From an uncultured bacterium (GTDB lineage: Bacteria > Desulfobacterota > Desulfobaccia > Desulfobaccales > 0-14-0-80-60-11), in contig CALEAV010000053.1 of NCBI GenBank assembly GCA_937943575.1, forward strand, positions 1 through 35,217: DNA of 35,217 nt, written 5' to 3'. Made by a program: the position numbers and the translations under genes. This document shows positions 21,363 to 29,049 of the stretch, in pieces. The notes under the pieces were generated by a model. That model saw nothing but the letters and a program-made list of their open reading frames with translations, was not told the DNA's origin and ran no database searches. How positions within the stretch are numbered: the first letter of the stretch is position 1; each line of letters begins with the position of its first letter.

Positions 21363-23984
21363 TCAGCGGGGGGTGGGGGGGACGGACTCCTCCGGAGGAC
21401 GGGGCCGGATGGGGCGGCCGTGCATGCGGTCGGCCTGCAGGCGCCGGTTGAGGGCCTCCAGGCCCTCCCGCACCGAGGGCTCCATGACCACCAGTTCCCC
21501 CTGGGAGAGGATGAGGCGCTTGAGCTGGGGGATGGTCACCCCCACCGTGGCCTTGAGATACACCGGCTGGATGTAGATGATGGACTCGCCGATGGGAAGG
21601 AGGATCATCTTGCCCCGGTCCACCAAAGACCCCTGCTGGCTCCAGAGGGTGAACTGCTCGGAGATGAGGGTGTCCTGGTTGATGAAGGCCTCCACCTGCT
21701 GGGGCCCATGCACCAGCACCCCCTTGGGGAAGCGGAAGACCACGATCTTGCCGTAATTGGGCCCGTCGCAGCCCACCACGCACAGGGCCCGCAGGTTGGT
21801 GCGGTCCTTGGGGTTCATGGGGCACACCAGCATGAATTCGTCCGTCTCCTTGTCCAGGATGTTGAGGGTGAGGTAGCGGGGCTCCATCCTCTCCATCTTG
21901 CCGGCATGGGGCAGGGCGGAGAATTCCCAGATATCCTCCTGCTTATAGAAGACCTCGGGATCCGTCTGGTGGTAGACGGCATAGATGCTCATCTGGATGT
22001 TGAAGATGTCCCGGGGGTAGCGCAAATGCAACCTGAGCTCCTCGGGCAGATCCGCCAGATCCTTGAGGAGACCCGGGTAGATGCGGCTGTAGGCCCGGAT
22101 GATGGGGTCCCGGGGGTCCGCCAAATAGTAGGTCACCGTGCCGTCGTAGGCGTCCACCACGATCTTCACGGAATTGCGGATATAATTGATCTCCCTGCTG
22201 TAGGGCTGGGAGTACGGGTAGCGGCTGGAGATGGTGTAGGCATCCTGAATCCAGTAGAGCCGCTTGGAGGTCACCACCAGATAAGGGTCCTTGTCCAGAA
22301 TGAAAAAGGGGGTGAGGGTCCGGATGCGCTCCAGGATGTTGCGCCGGAAATGGATGCGGCTTAGAGGGGTGGTCTGGGTGGTGAAGAAGATCTCCTTTTC
22401 CTTGAAATAGACCGCAAAGATGAGTTTGCGGAAGAGGGAGGCCACGGGCACCCCGCCCCGGCCGGCATAGTCCACCATGACATTGGTGGAGTCGATGGGA
22501 TAGCCGATCTCCCGGCTCTGATTGGGCGCGATGATGGGCTTCAGGTTCCCCAGGCCGTAGTAGAGAGCCGGCTCCTCAATCTTCAGGCCATAATCGGAGC
22601 GGGGCGGGATGTCCTGGAGGTACCAGGTCATGGGCTCCTCCCCCCGCTGGGCCGCGGGGATCATCACCGCCCCCAGGCCGTGGGTGTACTTCAGGCGTTC
22701 GTTGAGCCAGTTCTTGGCCCCCGCCGGCAGTTTCTCCAGCTCCAGCTCCCGGGCCGCCAGATAGACCTGCTGATACTGGTTGCCCACCGTGTAGCGGTCC
22801 ACATCCACGGAATTGAAGTCGTAGTAGGTGCGCAGCTCCTGCAGGTGCTGGAAGACCTCCAGGAGCACCTCCTTGTCCCACACCGGGATGTTGCGCAGCG
22901 CCGCCTGGACCTTGGGGCCCCGGACGTCCCAGGGCACATCGGAGATGGGGTAGTCCCGGGTCTCCACCCGGGCCAGATCGTAGGCCTCCAGGGTGGCCTG
23001 GATGTTATGGGTGATGTAGGGCCGCTCCCGGGCGATCTCATTGGGCTTGACGATGTAGGTCTGCACCAGGTTGGGAAGGAAGGGGGAATAACGGCCGCCC
23101 AGGGCCAGCAGGAACAGGATGACGAAGCCCGCCAGCACCCTGACCCCCCGGCGGGTGTGGATGACCGCGATGAGGGAGACGGCCATCCCCAAGAGGAAGA
23201 TGAGGGAGAGCCAGATGAGGGGGAGGATCACCCAGACCTCGGTGAAGCCGGGGCCGTAAAACAGGGGCACATGGGCCCGGCTGTAGAGCAGGGTGTGGCG
23301 TTGCAGGATGAAGGCCCAGGCGCCGATGGCGAAGGCCAGCAGGATCAGCAGGCTCAGGTGGGCCTTGGCCCCCCAGGGCAGGGGCAGGTCATGGCCGGAC
23401 AGCAGGCGGCTCTCCCGCCAGTAAAGGAGGGAGAGGCCCAGAAAGGTCAACACCACGGCGATGAGCAGCTCCTGGAGGAGGAGCTGGTAGATGGGCAGGG
23501 AGAAGAGGAAGTAGCTCACATCCTTGCCGTAGAGGGGGTCCTTCAGACCCGCCGGCGGCGCAAAGAGAAAGAGGAGGGCGTCCTCCCAGCGGTAGTAGAG
23601 GGGGAAGGCCACAAAGACCGCCAGGAGGAAACAGAAGGGCAGATAGAGCCTCAGGGAGATGCGCCGGAAGCTCTCCAGCAGCCGCTGGTAACGCAGGCGG
23701 GCCCAAAACTGGGGCGGAATCTCCTCCAGGGGGACCCGCCCCAGAAACCGGCCGGCAAACCAGAAGTTCAGAAAGAAGATGAGAAAGAACAGCAGGGTGA
23801 AGAAGGCAAAGACCAGGTAGCGGTACAGGAGCCGCTGCCAGAAATAGAGCCCATATCCCAATGACGAAAACCACCAGATGTCCACCAGGAAATCGGTGAA
23901 CACCAGGCCGAAGAGGAGATACGAAGCCCCCGCCAGCGCCACCAGGGCGGCGAGGATGAGGATCCAGTATAGGATACGGCGCAT
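21363..23984 (-). CDS. UPF0182 family membrane protein
   Basis: An 873-residue protein of the UPF0182 (COG1615) family. The N-terminal third has about seven membrane helices, starting RILYWILILAALVALAGASY and including the family DIWWFSSLGYGLYFWQRLLYRY segment (about 35-56). The rest is a large soluble domain outside the membrane with typical family segments: VKPNEIARERPYITHNIQ, NSVDVDRYTVGNQYQQVYLAARE, IGYPIDSTNVMVDYAGRGG, VDAYDGTVTYY, FRFPKGVLVHGPQQVEAFINQD and LLPIGESIIYIQPVYL. Length and domain order are normal. Function is unknown across the family. It faces the gasdermin operon, with only 11 bases between the stops. Confidence 0.93.
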   Translation of the reverse strand: MRRILYWILILAALVALAGASYLLFGLVFTDFLVDIWWFSSLGYGLYFWQRLLYRYLVFAFFTLLFFLIFFLNFWFAGRFLGRVPLEEIPPQFWARLRYQRLLESFRRISLRLYLPFCFLLAVFVAFPLYYRWEDALLFLFAPPAGLKDPLYGKDVSYFLFSLPIYQLLLQELLIAVVLTFLGLSLLYWRESRLLSGHDLPLPWGAKAHLSLLILLAFAIGAWAFILQRHTLLYSRAHVPLFYGPGFTEVWVILPLIWLSLIFLLGMAVSLIAVIHTRRGVRVLAGFVILFLLALGGRYSPFLPNLVQTYIVKPNEIARERPYITHNIQATLEAYDLARVETRDYPISDVPWDVRGPKVQAALRNIPVWDKEVLLEVFQHLQELRTYYDFNSVDVDRYTVGNQYQQVYLAARELELEKLPAGAKNWLNERLKYTHGLGAVMIPAAQRGEEPMTWYLQDIPPRSDYGLKIEEPALYYGLGNLKPIIAPNQSREIGYPIDSTNVMVDYAGRGGVPVASLFRKLIFAVYFKEKEIFFTTQTTPLSRIHFRRNILERIRTLTPFFILDKDPYLVVTSKRLYWIQDAYTISSRYPYSQPYSREINYIRNSVKIVVDAYDGTVTYYLADPRDPIIRAYSRIYPGLLKDLADLPEELRLHLRYPRDIFNIQMSIYAVYHQTDPEVFYKQEDIWEFSALPHAGKMERMEPRYLTLNILDKETDEFMLVCPMNPKDRTNLRALCVVGCDGPNYGKIVVFRFPKGVLVHGPQQVEAFINQDTLISEQFTLWSQQGSLVDRGKMILLPIGESIIYIQPVYLKATVGVTIPQLKRLILSQGELVVMEPSVREGLEALNRRLQADRMHGRPIRPRPPEESVPPTPR

Positions 23985-24130
23985 GCCACCCGCTCCGGTT
24001 ACCGAGTCATCATCATTTTAAGCGTCCGGACGTCCTCCCGGGCGGCCCGGGACAAAGGGCTTCAGGCCGGGAAGTGAGGCCGGCCCGATTCCGGCACTGC
24101 CGCAGGCCCCTCCCCGGGAGGCCTGGGGGC

Positions 24131-27025
24131 TCACACGACATTGGCCCTCCCCCAGCGGCGCACCAGCTTGTCAAACTCCACCAGGATGATGACGCTGCTG
24201 GACACCAGGACGATGCGCAGCCACTCCATCATCCCGATGGGTTCCATCCGGAACAGCCATTGCATGGAGGGCAGATAGATGGCGGCCAGCTGAGCCCCGA
24301 TGGAGGCCAGGATGCCGAAGAACAGAAAAGGATTGCTGAAGGGATTGAGGCGAAAGACCGACTGGAGCTCCGAACGGCTGTTCCAGGCCTGGAAGAACTG
24401 GAAGAAGACCATGGTGGTGACCGCCACGGTGCGGGCCTTTTCCAGGGGCATGCCGCTTTTCAGGGCGAAGACGAATTCATAGACCACCCCGGCGGAGATC
24501 AGAAGACTGATATAGATGGTGCGCTCCACCAGCAAGCGGGACATGATGCCTTCCCGGGGGTCCCGGGGCGGCCGCAGCAGGACATCCTTCTCCCCCGGTT
24601 CAAAGGACAGGGCCAGCACCTGCAGACCGTTGGTGACCAGGTTGATCCACAAAAGCTGCGCCGGCAGATAGGGGATGGGCAGCCCCCAGATCACCGTGGC
24701 CAAAATCGAGATGATGGCAGAGATGCCGGTGGGGATCAGGAAGAAGGTCACCTTGCGGATGTTGTCAAAGACCACCCGGCCCAGCTCCACCGCCCGGTAG
24801 ATGCTGACGAAGTTGTCATCGGCGATGATCATGTCCGCCGCTTCCTTGGCCACGTCGGTGCCGGTCTTGCCCATGGCCACGCCGATGTGGGCCGCCTTGA
24901 GGGCGGGGGCGTCATTGACCCCGTCCCCGGTGACCGCCACAATCTCGCCCTGCTTCAGCAGCTGCTGGGTGATGCGCAGCTTGTGATGCGGCGCCACCCG
25001 GGCGTAGACGGAGACCTTGCGCACCAGGTGATACAGGGCGGTGTCGCTCATGGTTTCGATTTCCTTGCCGGTGAGCACCCGGCGCACCGCCCCCTCCGGT
25101 CCGGCCCGCCGCACCAGGGCGGCCAGCACCTCCTTAAGGAAGGCAAAGAGCTCCATGTCGCTCATGGCCGAAATCTGCCTGCCGATGAGGGTGCGGGGTT
25201 CCTGGCCGGGGATGCCTGAGTGCCGGGCCAGGATGCTGGTCACCTCCCGGGTCACCAGGAAGAGCTCCTCATCGGTCATGGCCTCCACCGGCTTGGCCAG
25301 GAGATCCTCCACCGCCTCCTCCTCGGGGATGATGCCCAACTGCCGGGCGATGGCCTCGGCGGTGACCGCGTGATCCCCGGTGATCATCACCACCCGGATG
25401 CCCGCCTGGCGGCAGCCGGCCACCGCCTCGATGGCCTCCGGCCGGGGCGGATCGATCATGCCCTGCAGCCCGGCAAAGGTGAGGTCGTGCTGCAGATCCT
25501 TCAGCCGGATCTCCGTCTGCTCCGCCGGCACCTCCTTGTAGGCCATGCCCAGGACCCTCAGGCCCTGGCGGGCAAAATGGTTGGCCACCTGGGGAACGTC
25601 CTCCCAGGCCTCGAAGCGGCAGGCCGAACACAGGTCCAGCAGGCGCTCCGGCGCGCCTTTGACAAAGATGAGGTTCCGGTCCCCGGCCCGATGCAGGGAG
25701 GCCATGTAGCCCCGGTCGGATTCGAAGGGGATGAGAAAGAGCTGCGGATAGCGGTCCCGCTCCTCTTCGGGCTTGAGCCCCGCCTTCATGGCGGCCACAA
25801 TCAGGGCGGCCTCGGTGGGGTCGCCGTCCACCTGATAGCGGCCCTCCTCCTGATAGACGTCCGATTCGTTGCACAGCAGCCCGATGCGGAAGAGGAACAA
25901 AAGATCGGAGTCGGCCTCCGCCTGGATGGGGCGCCCCTCCTCCAGGATGTCGCCCACCGGCTCATAGCCGGTGCCGGTGAGCTCATAGATGCGGCGGCCG
26001 TCATAGACCAGCCGCACGGTCATCTCATTGCGGGTGAGGGTGCCGGTCTTGTCCGAGCAGATCACCGTGGTGCTGCCCAGGGTCTCCACCGCCGGCAGCC
26101 GGCGGATGATGGCGTTCTGCTGGGCCATGCGGGCCACCCCGATGGCCAGGGTGATGGTCACCACGATGGGGAGGCCCTCCGGGATGGTGGCCACCGCCGC
26201 CGCCACCGCGGTCATGAACATGTCCGCCGGCTTCTCCCCGATGAGGATGCCCACCAAAAACAGGACCGCCGACGCCACCAGCACCAGGATGCCGATGAAG
26301 TTGGCAAAGCGGTCGAACTTCTCCTGCAGGGGGGCCCGGGTGACCTCCAGTTCCTGCACATCCCGGGCGATGCGCCCCAAAACGGTGCGGGGGCCGGTGG
26401 CCACCACCACCCCTTTGGCCCGGCCGTTCACCACCACGGCCCCCATGAAGGCCATGTTCAGCTGATCCCCGGGGGTCAGATTCGGCTCCGGCAGGGGGTG
26501 GGTCACCTTTTCCACCGGCACCGACTCCCCGGTGAGCATGGATTCGTCGGAGCGCAGCTCGATGGTCTTAATGAGGCGGATATCCGCCGGCACCCGGGAG
26601 CCGGAGGCCAGAAAGACGATATCCCCCGGCACCAGCTCCTCGCTGTTGACCTCCACCTCCCGGCCGTCCCGGAGCACCCGGGCCTTGGCCACCACCATTT
26701 TTTTCAGGGCCTGGACGGTCTTGGCCGCCTTGACTTCCTGGACGAAACCCACCAGGGCGTTGAGGATGAGGATGGCCAGGATGATGCCGGAGTCCCGGTA
26801 CTCCTGGAGCGCCCCGGTGACCACTGCGGCGATGAGGAGGATATAGATGAGGGGGCTGGTGAACTGATGCAGAAAGATCCTGAGATAGCTGATCTTTTCT
26901 TCATCCGCCAGTTTGTTGGGGCCGAAGCGGCGCAGGCGCTCCCGCACTTCCTCGGAACTCAACCCCTGGTCCGAGGTGTCCAGCTCTTTGAGCACCTGGC
27001 TGATGTCTGCCTGATACCATTCCAT
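24131..27025 (-). CDS. P-type cation-transporting ATPase (P2-like) with triplicated P-domain element
   Basis: A 964-residue ATP-driven cation pump. Seen: the actuator TGES (165-168), PEGLP in M4 (282-286), the phosphorylated Asp325 in DKTGT, KGAPE (456-460), DPPR (525-528), MITGD (547-551) and TGDGVNDAPALK (699-710), with about ten membrane helices. In M6 the sequence is NLVTNGLQ, so the Asp that binds Ca2+ in SERCA is Asn here and the ion is uncertain (Ca2+, Mn2+ or a monovalent ion). Residues 575-685 hold three tandem copies of a 38-residue element. Only the last, just before HKLRI, exists in ordinary pumps, so the protein is about 75 residues longer there. It follows an extended -10 promoter and ends 146 bases before UPF0182. 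Confidence 0.93.
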   Translation of the reverse strand: MEWYQADISQVLKELDTSDQGLSSEEVRERLRRFGPNKLADEEKISYLRIFLHQFTSPLIYILLIAAVVTGALQEYRDSGIILAILILNALVGFVQEVKAAKTVQALKKMVVAKARVLRDGREVEVNSEELVPGDIVFLASGSRVPADIRLIKTIELRSDESMLTGESVPVEKVTHPLPEPNLTPGDQLNMAFMGAVVVNGRAKGVVVATGPRTVLGRIARDVQELEVTRAPLQEKFDRFANFIGILVLVASAVLFLVGILIGEKPADMFMTAVAAAVATIPEGLPIVVTITLAIGVARMAQQNAIIRRLPAVETLGSTTVICSDKTGTLTRNEMTVRLVYDGRRIYELTGTGYEPVGDILEEGRPIQAEADSDLLFLFRIGLLCNESDVYQEEGRYQVDGDPTEAALIVAAMKAGLKPEEERDRYPQLFLIPFESDRGYMASLHRAGDRNLIFVKGAPERLLDLCSACRFEAWEDVPQVANHFARQGLRVLGMAYKEVPAEQTEIRLKDLQHDLTFAGLQGMIDPPRPEAIEAVAGCRQAGIRVVMITGDHAVTAEAIARQLGIIPEEEAVEDLLAKPVEAMTDEELFLVTREVTSILARHSGIPGQEPRTLIGRQISAMSDMELFAFLKEVLAALVRRAGPEGAVRRVLTGKEIETMSDTALYHLVRKVSVYARVAPHHKLRITQQLLKQGEIVAVTGDGVNDAPALKAAHIGVAMGKTGTDVAKEAADMIIADDNFVSIYRAVELGRVVFDNIRKVTFFLIPTGISAIISILATVIWGLPIPYLPAQLLWINLVTNGLQVLALSFEPGEKDVLLRPPRDPREGIMSRLLVERTIYISLLISAGVVYEFVFALKSGMPLEKARTVAVTTMVFFQFFQAWNSRSELQSVFRLNPFSNPFLFFGILASIGAQLAAIYLPSMQWLFRMEPIGMMEWLRIVLVSSSVIILVEFDKLVRRWGRANVV
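24971..25303 (-). repeat. Three tandem 114-bp repeats inside the P-type ATPase gene
   Basis: The encoded motif M-(S/T)-D-x-(E/A)-L-(F/Y) occurs at residues 583, 621 and 659, an exact 38-residue period. Each is preceded by L-x-(G/A)-(K/R)-x-(I/V). DNA copies share pieces such as GAGCTCC..TC.(C/G)TCATGGCC, at a 114-bp spacing. The third copy is the normal P-domain segment; the first two are additional and diverged, so the duplication is not recent. Confidence 0.8.
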
Positions 27026-27127
27026 GGTGATGACCGCGAAAGAGAAAAGGGTGGGCGACGCACACCCCCGACATTATGGCCCATGGCCGGGAGGGACACT
27101 CCGTCCCGGCCACCGCACTGGCTGTCT

Positions 27128-27136
27128 ATTATACCA
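27128..27136 (-). promoter_or_regulatory. Extended -10 promoter of the P-type ATPase gene
   Basis: The minus strand reads TGG-TATAAT (27136-27128), a TGn-extended -10 with a consensus hexamer. No good -35 is present, which extended -10 promoters tolerate. The leader is about 95 bases and holds a hairpin, GGCCGGGA (27085-27092)/TCCCGGCC (27104-27111). Confidence 0.6.
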
Positions 27137-27140
27137 GATT

Positions 27141-27211
27141 TTCCCGGTCTGCACGTGGATTCGCGTCCCAGCCGCTGGCAGGGGCCGGAAAAAGGGCCGT
27201 CAGACCGGGAA
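27141..27211. repeat. 11-bp inverted repeat upstream of the ATPase promoter
   Basis: TTCCCGGTCTG (27141-27151) and CAGACCGGGAA (27201-27211) are perfect inverted copies separated by 49 bases. The first arm overlaps the -35 region of the ATPase promoter. It could be a two-site operator or a remnant terminator stem of the upstream TPR gene (stop at 27245). Confidence 0.4.
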
Positions 27212-27244
27212 AGGTGGCCCCCGCAAGCCGGGCGGCCGCGGGCC

Positions 27245-28483
27245 TCAGCGGCGCCGCGGGCGACGGGGGGGAGACGGGGTCGGGAAAGAGCTGCGGATAC
27301 GGCTGCCGGACCCCTGCGGGGGGGCAGCCGCCAGGCGCTGCAGGGCCTGCTCCCGGCCGGCCACCGCCTTGAGGGCGGGACGGGCCTCATAAGCCCCCAG
27401 GCGCACCGCCATCTCCAGATCCCGGCGGGCGGCCTCCGTCTGTCCCAGGTGGGCATAGGCCACCCCCCGATGGCTGAAGAGCTCCGCCTCCGTCAGGCCC
27501 AATTCCTGGGCCCGGCGGAGATCGGCCTCGGCCGGCTCGAAGCGCCCGAGGCGCACCTGGAGGATGCCCCGCCGCAGATAGGCCGGTGCCAGGTCCGGAT
27601 CGGCCGCCAGGGCCCGGCCGTAGTCCGCCAGGGCGGCCTCTTCATTGCCCAGCTGCTCCTTGAGGCGCCCCCGGAAGAGGTAGGTCTCGGCCTCCCGCCT
27701 CCCGGACGCCAGGGCCTGCTCCAGGGCCTCCAGGGCCTGGTGAAGATTCCCCAGGCGCTCGCTCGTCCGGGCGATGGCCTGGTGAATCCGGGGGAGGTCT
27801 GCCGACCGGGGCGGCAACACCTCCACCGCCTGCCGGAAATCCGTCAGGGCCGCCTGGTAATGTCCCAGGGCCTCAAAGGCCTGCCCCCGGAGACCCCAGC
27901 TCACAGGGCAGCGCTGGCCCACCGCCAGGGACAGGTCCCGCACCGCCTCCTGGTAATGGTGCAGTTCCAGGGCGGCCCGGCCCCGGAGGCACCGCAGCCG
28001 CTCGCCATCGGCGCCCAGCTCCAGGGCCCGGTTCAGGGCGGCATAAGCCAGGGGGTAATCCCCCCGGGCGGCGGCCTCCTCCCCCTGGCGCACCTGCCCC
28101 AGGGCCGCCTGCTGCCGGTCGGCCTCCTGCCTCAGGAGCATCTCCGCTTGTGCCGGAGGATCTGCCAAGGGCCGAGGGAAGATCAATATCAGGAAGCCCG
28201 CCAGAAGGATGGCCACCCCCGACACCAGCCCGGCGGTCAGCGGGTGGTCCTGGATCAGGGTGAAGACGCCTTCAAGCGCCCCTCCCCCCCGGGGCCGGGA
28301 GCCCCGGACCCGGGAGTGCTGCTGCGCCTGCTCCCGGAGGTTTTGGATCACTGCCTCATGAGAGCCCCCCTCCCTGGGGTCCTCCCCGGTTCCCGGCCGG
28401 GCAAGGCCGCAGATGGGGCACCGCACCGCATATCGGGGCACCTCCCCGCCGCAGCGGGGGCAGAATCGCTTGCTTGAGGCCAT
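27245..28483 (-). CDS. Zinc-ribbon, membrane-anchored TPR protein
   Basis: A 412-residue protein with three parts. The N-terminus is a zinc ribbon with Cys8, Cys11, Cys22 and Cys25 (FCPRCGGEVPRYAVRCPICG). One membrane helix follows at about 83-102 (AGLVSGVAILLAGFLILIF). The rest is about seven TPR repeats (for example YPLAYAALNRALELGAD, HYQAALTDFRQAVEVLP, NEEAALADYGRALAADPDLAPAYLRRG, QTEAARRDLEMAVRLG), ending in a basic Pro/Arg tail. The zinc ribbon should face the cytoplasm and the TPR part the periplasm, where it would bind partner proteins. ATG 28483 was chosen because GGAGGAG lies 9 bases upstream; a GTG two codons earlier is possible. Partner unknown. Confidence 0.8.
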   Translation of the reverse strand: MASSKRFCPRCGGEVPRYAVRCPICGLARPGTGEDPREGGSHEAVIQNLREQAQQHSRVRGSRPRGGGALEGVFTLIQDHPLTAGLVSGVAILLAGFLILIFPRPLADPPAQAEMLLRQEADRQQAALGQVRQGEEAAARGDYPLAYAALNRALELGADGERLRCLRGRAALELHHYQEAVRDLSLAVGQRCPVSWGLRGQAFEALGHYQAALTDFRQAVEVLPPRSADLPRIHQAIARTSERLGNLHQALEALEQALASGRREAETYLFRGRLKEQLGNEEAALADYGRALAADPDLAPAYLRRGILQVRLGRFEPAEADLRRAQELGLTEAELFSHRGVAYAHLGQTEAARRDLEMAVRLGAYEARPALKAVAGREQALQRLAAAPPQGSGSRIRSSFPTPSPPRRPRRR

Positions 28484-28501
28484 CTCCACCGCTCCTCCCC
28501 C

Positions 28502-28660
28502 CTATGTCGCAAAAACCCTGCCATCCCGGCAGCCCTGGTCCCGGCTGGGGCTTTCCGGTCTTTCCCGGTGTCCCCCTGCCTCCTGATGTTTCAGAGGCAA
28601 GACAACCTGGTTCACAATCCCGAACAGAAAACTCAATGCCCCCGCCAGCCATGGCCCCAC
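28502..28660 (-). CDS. Possible small membrane protein
   Basis: A 52-codon frame starting at GTG 28660 with GGAGG 6 bases upstream. It begins GPWLAGALSFLFGIVNQVVLPL, a plausible single membrane helix, followed by a polar, charged tail. It lies between the tRNA-Asp terminator and the TPR gene (18-base gap), on the same strand. The good ribosome site and the hydrophobic helix support it; the absence of a recognisable family and the tail composition do not. Confidence 0.35.
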   Translation of the reverse strand: MGPWLAGALSFLFGIVNQVVLPLKHQEAGGHRERPESPSRDQGCRDGRVFAT

Positions 28661-28697
28661 TTTAAGCCTCCACAAGGGAGCGATCAAGGCGAAAGCG

Positions 28698-28725
28698 AAA
28701 AAAAAAGCGGAAACGGAGTTCCGCT
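28698..28725 (-). terminator. Intrinsic terminator of tRNA-Asp
   Basis: On the minus strand, AGCGGAA (28725-28719) and TTCCGCT (28712-28706) form a 7-bp stem with a 6-base loop, followed by a run of nine T (28706-28698). It begins 9 bases after the tRNA 3' end. Confidence 0.85.
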
Positions 28726-28733
28726 TGCAAGGG

Positions 28734-28811
28734 TGGCGGGGACGACGGGATTTGAACCCGCGACCTCCGGCGTGACAGGCCGGCGTTCTCACCGGGCTGA
28801 ACTACGTCCCC
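28734..28811 (-). tRNA. tRNA-Asp (GUC)
   Basis: A 78-base tRNA with encoded CCA. The acceptor GGGGACG (28811-28805) pairs with CGTCCCC, then G and CCA (28736-28734). The anticodon GTC is at 28776-28774 in a CTGTCAC loop. The T-arm GCGGGTTTGAATCCCGT is normal. It decodes GAC/GAU. The 238 bases from here to the end of lon hold several GC-rich inverted repeats but no gene. Confidence 0.96.
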
Positions 28812-29049
28812 GAGATTTTCCCTCCACGGTCACGGTCGATGCTCACAGGGGGCCCAAGGCCCCATATGGCCGCAGCTTAACCGGCGGCCTTCCCCGTGTT
28901 TTCCGGCCGCCCCCTATGAGATCCCCCCAGAAGTCGGTCTCCTGGGGCGGGGCCTGGGATATTCCCTGCGACTTCCAAAAGACACCGAGAGAGGTCCCCT
29001 CCCCCGGCAGTCCGTCCCTGGGCCCGGGGCGTTCCCCGCTGACCGGGTG

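Noticed and set aside
24094..24130. Terminator between the P-type ATPase gene and UPF0182
   Set aside because: A GC-rich stem (CAGG.CCTCCC/GGGAGGCCTG) is present but has a bulge and no T-run on the minus strand.
25220..28477. Plus-strand open frame of 1085 codons
   Set aside because: It is antisense to the P-type ATPase and TPR genes, both of which show clear families. The composition (His/Gly/Asp/Gln-rich) is that of a shadow frame.
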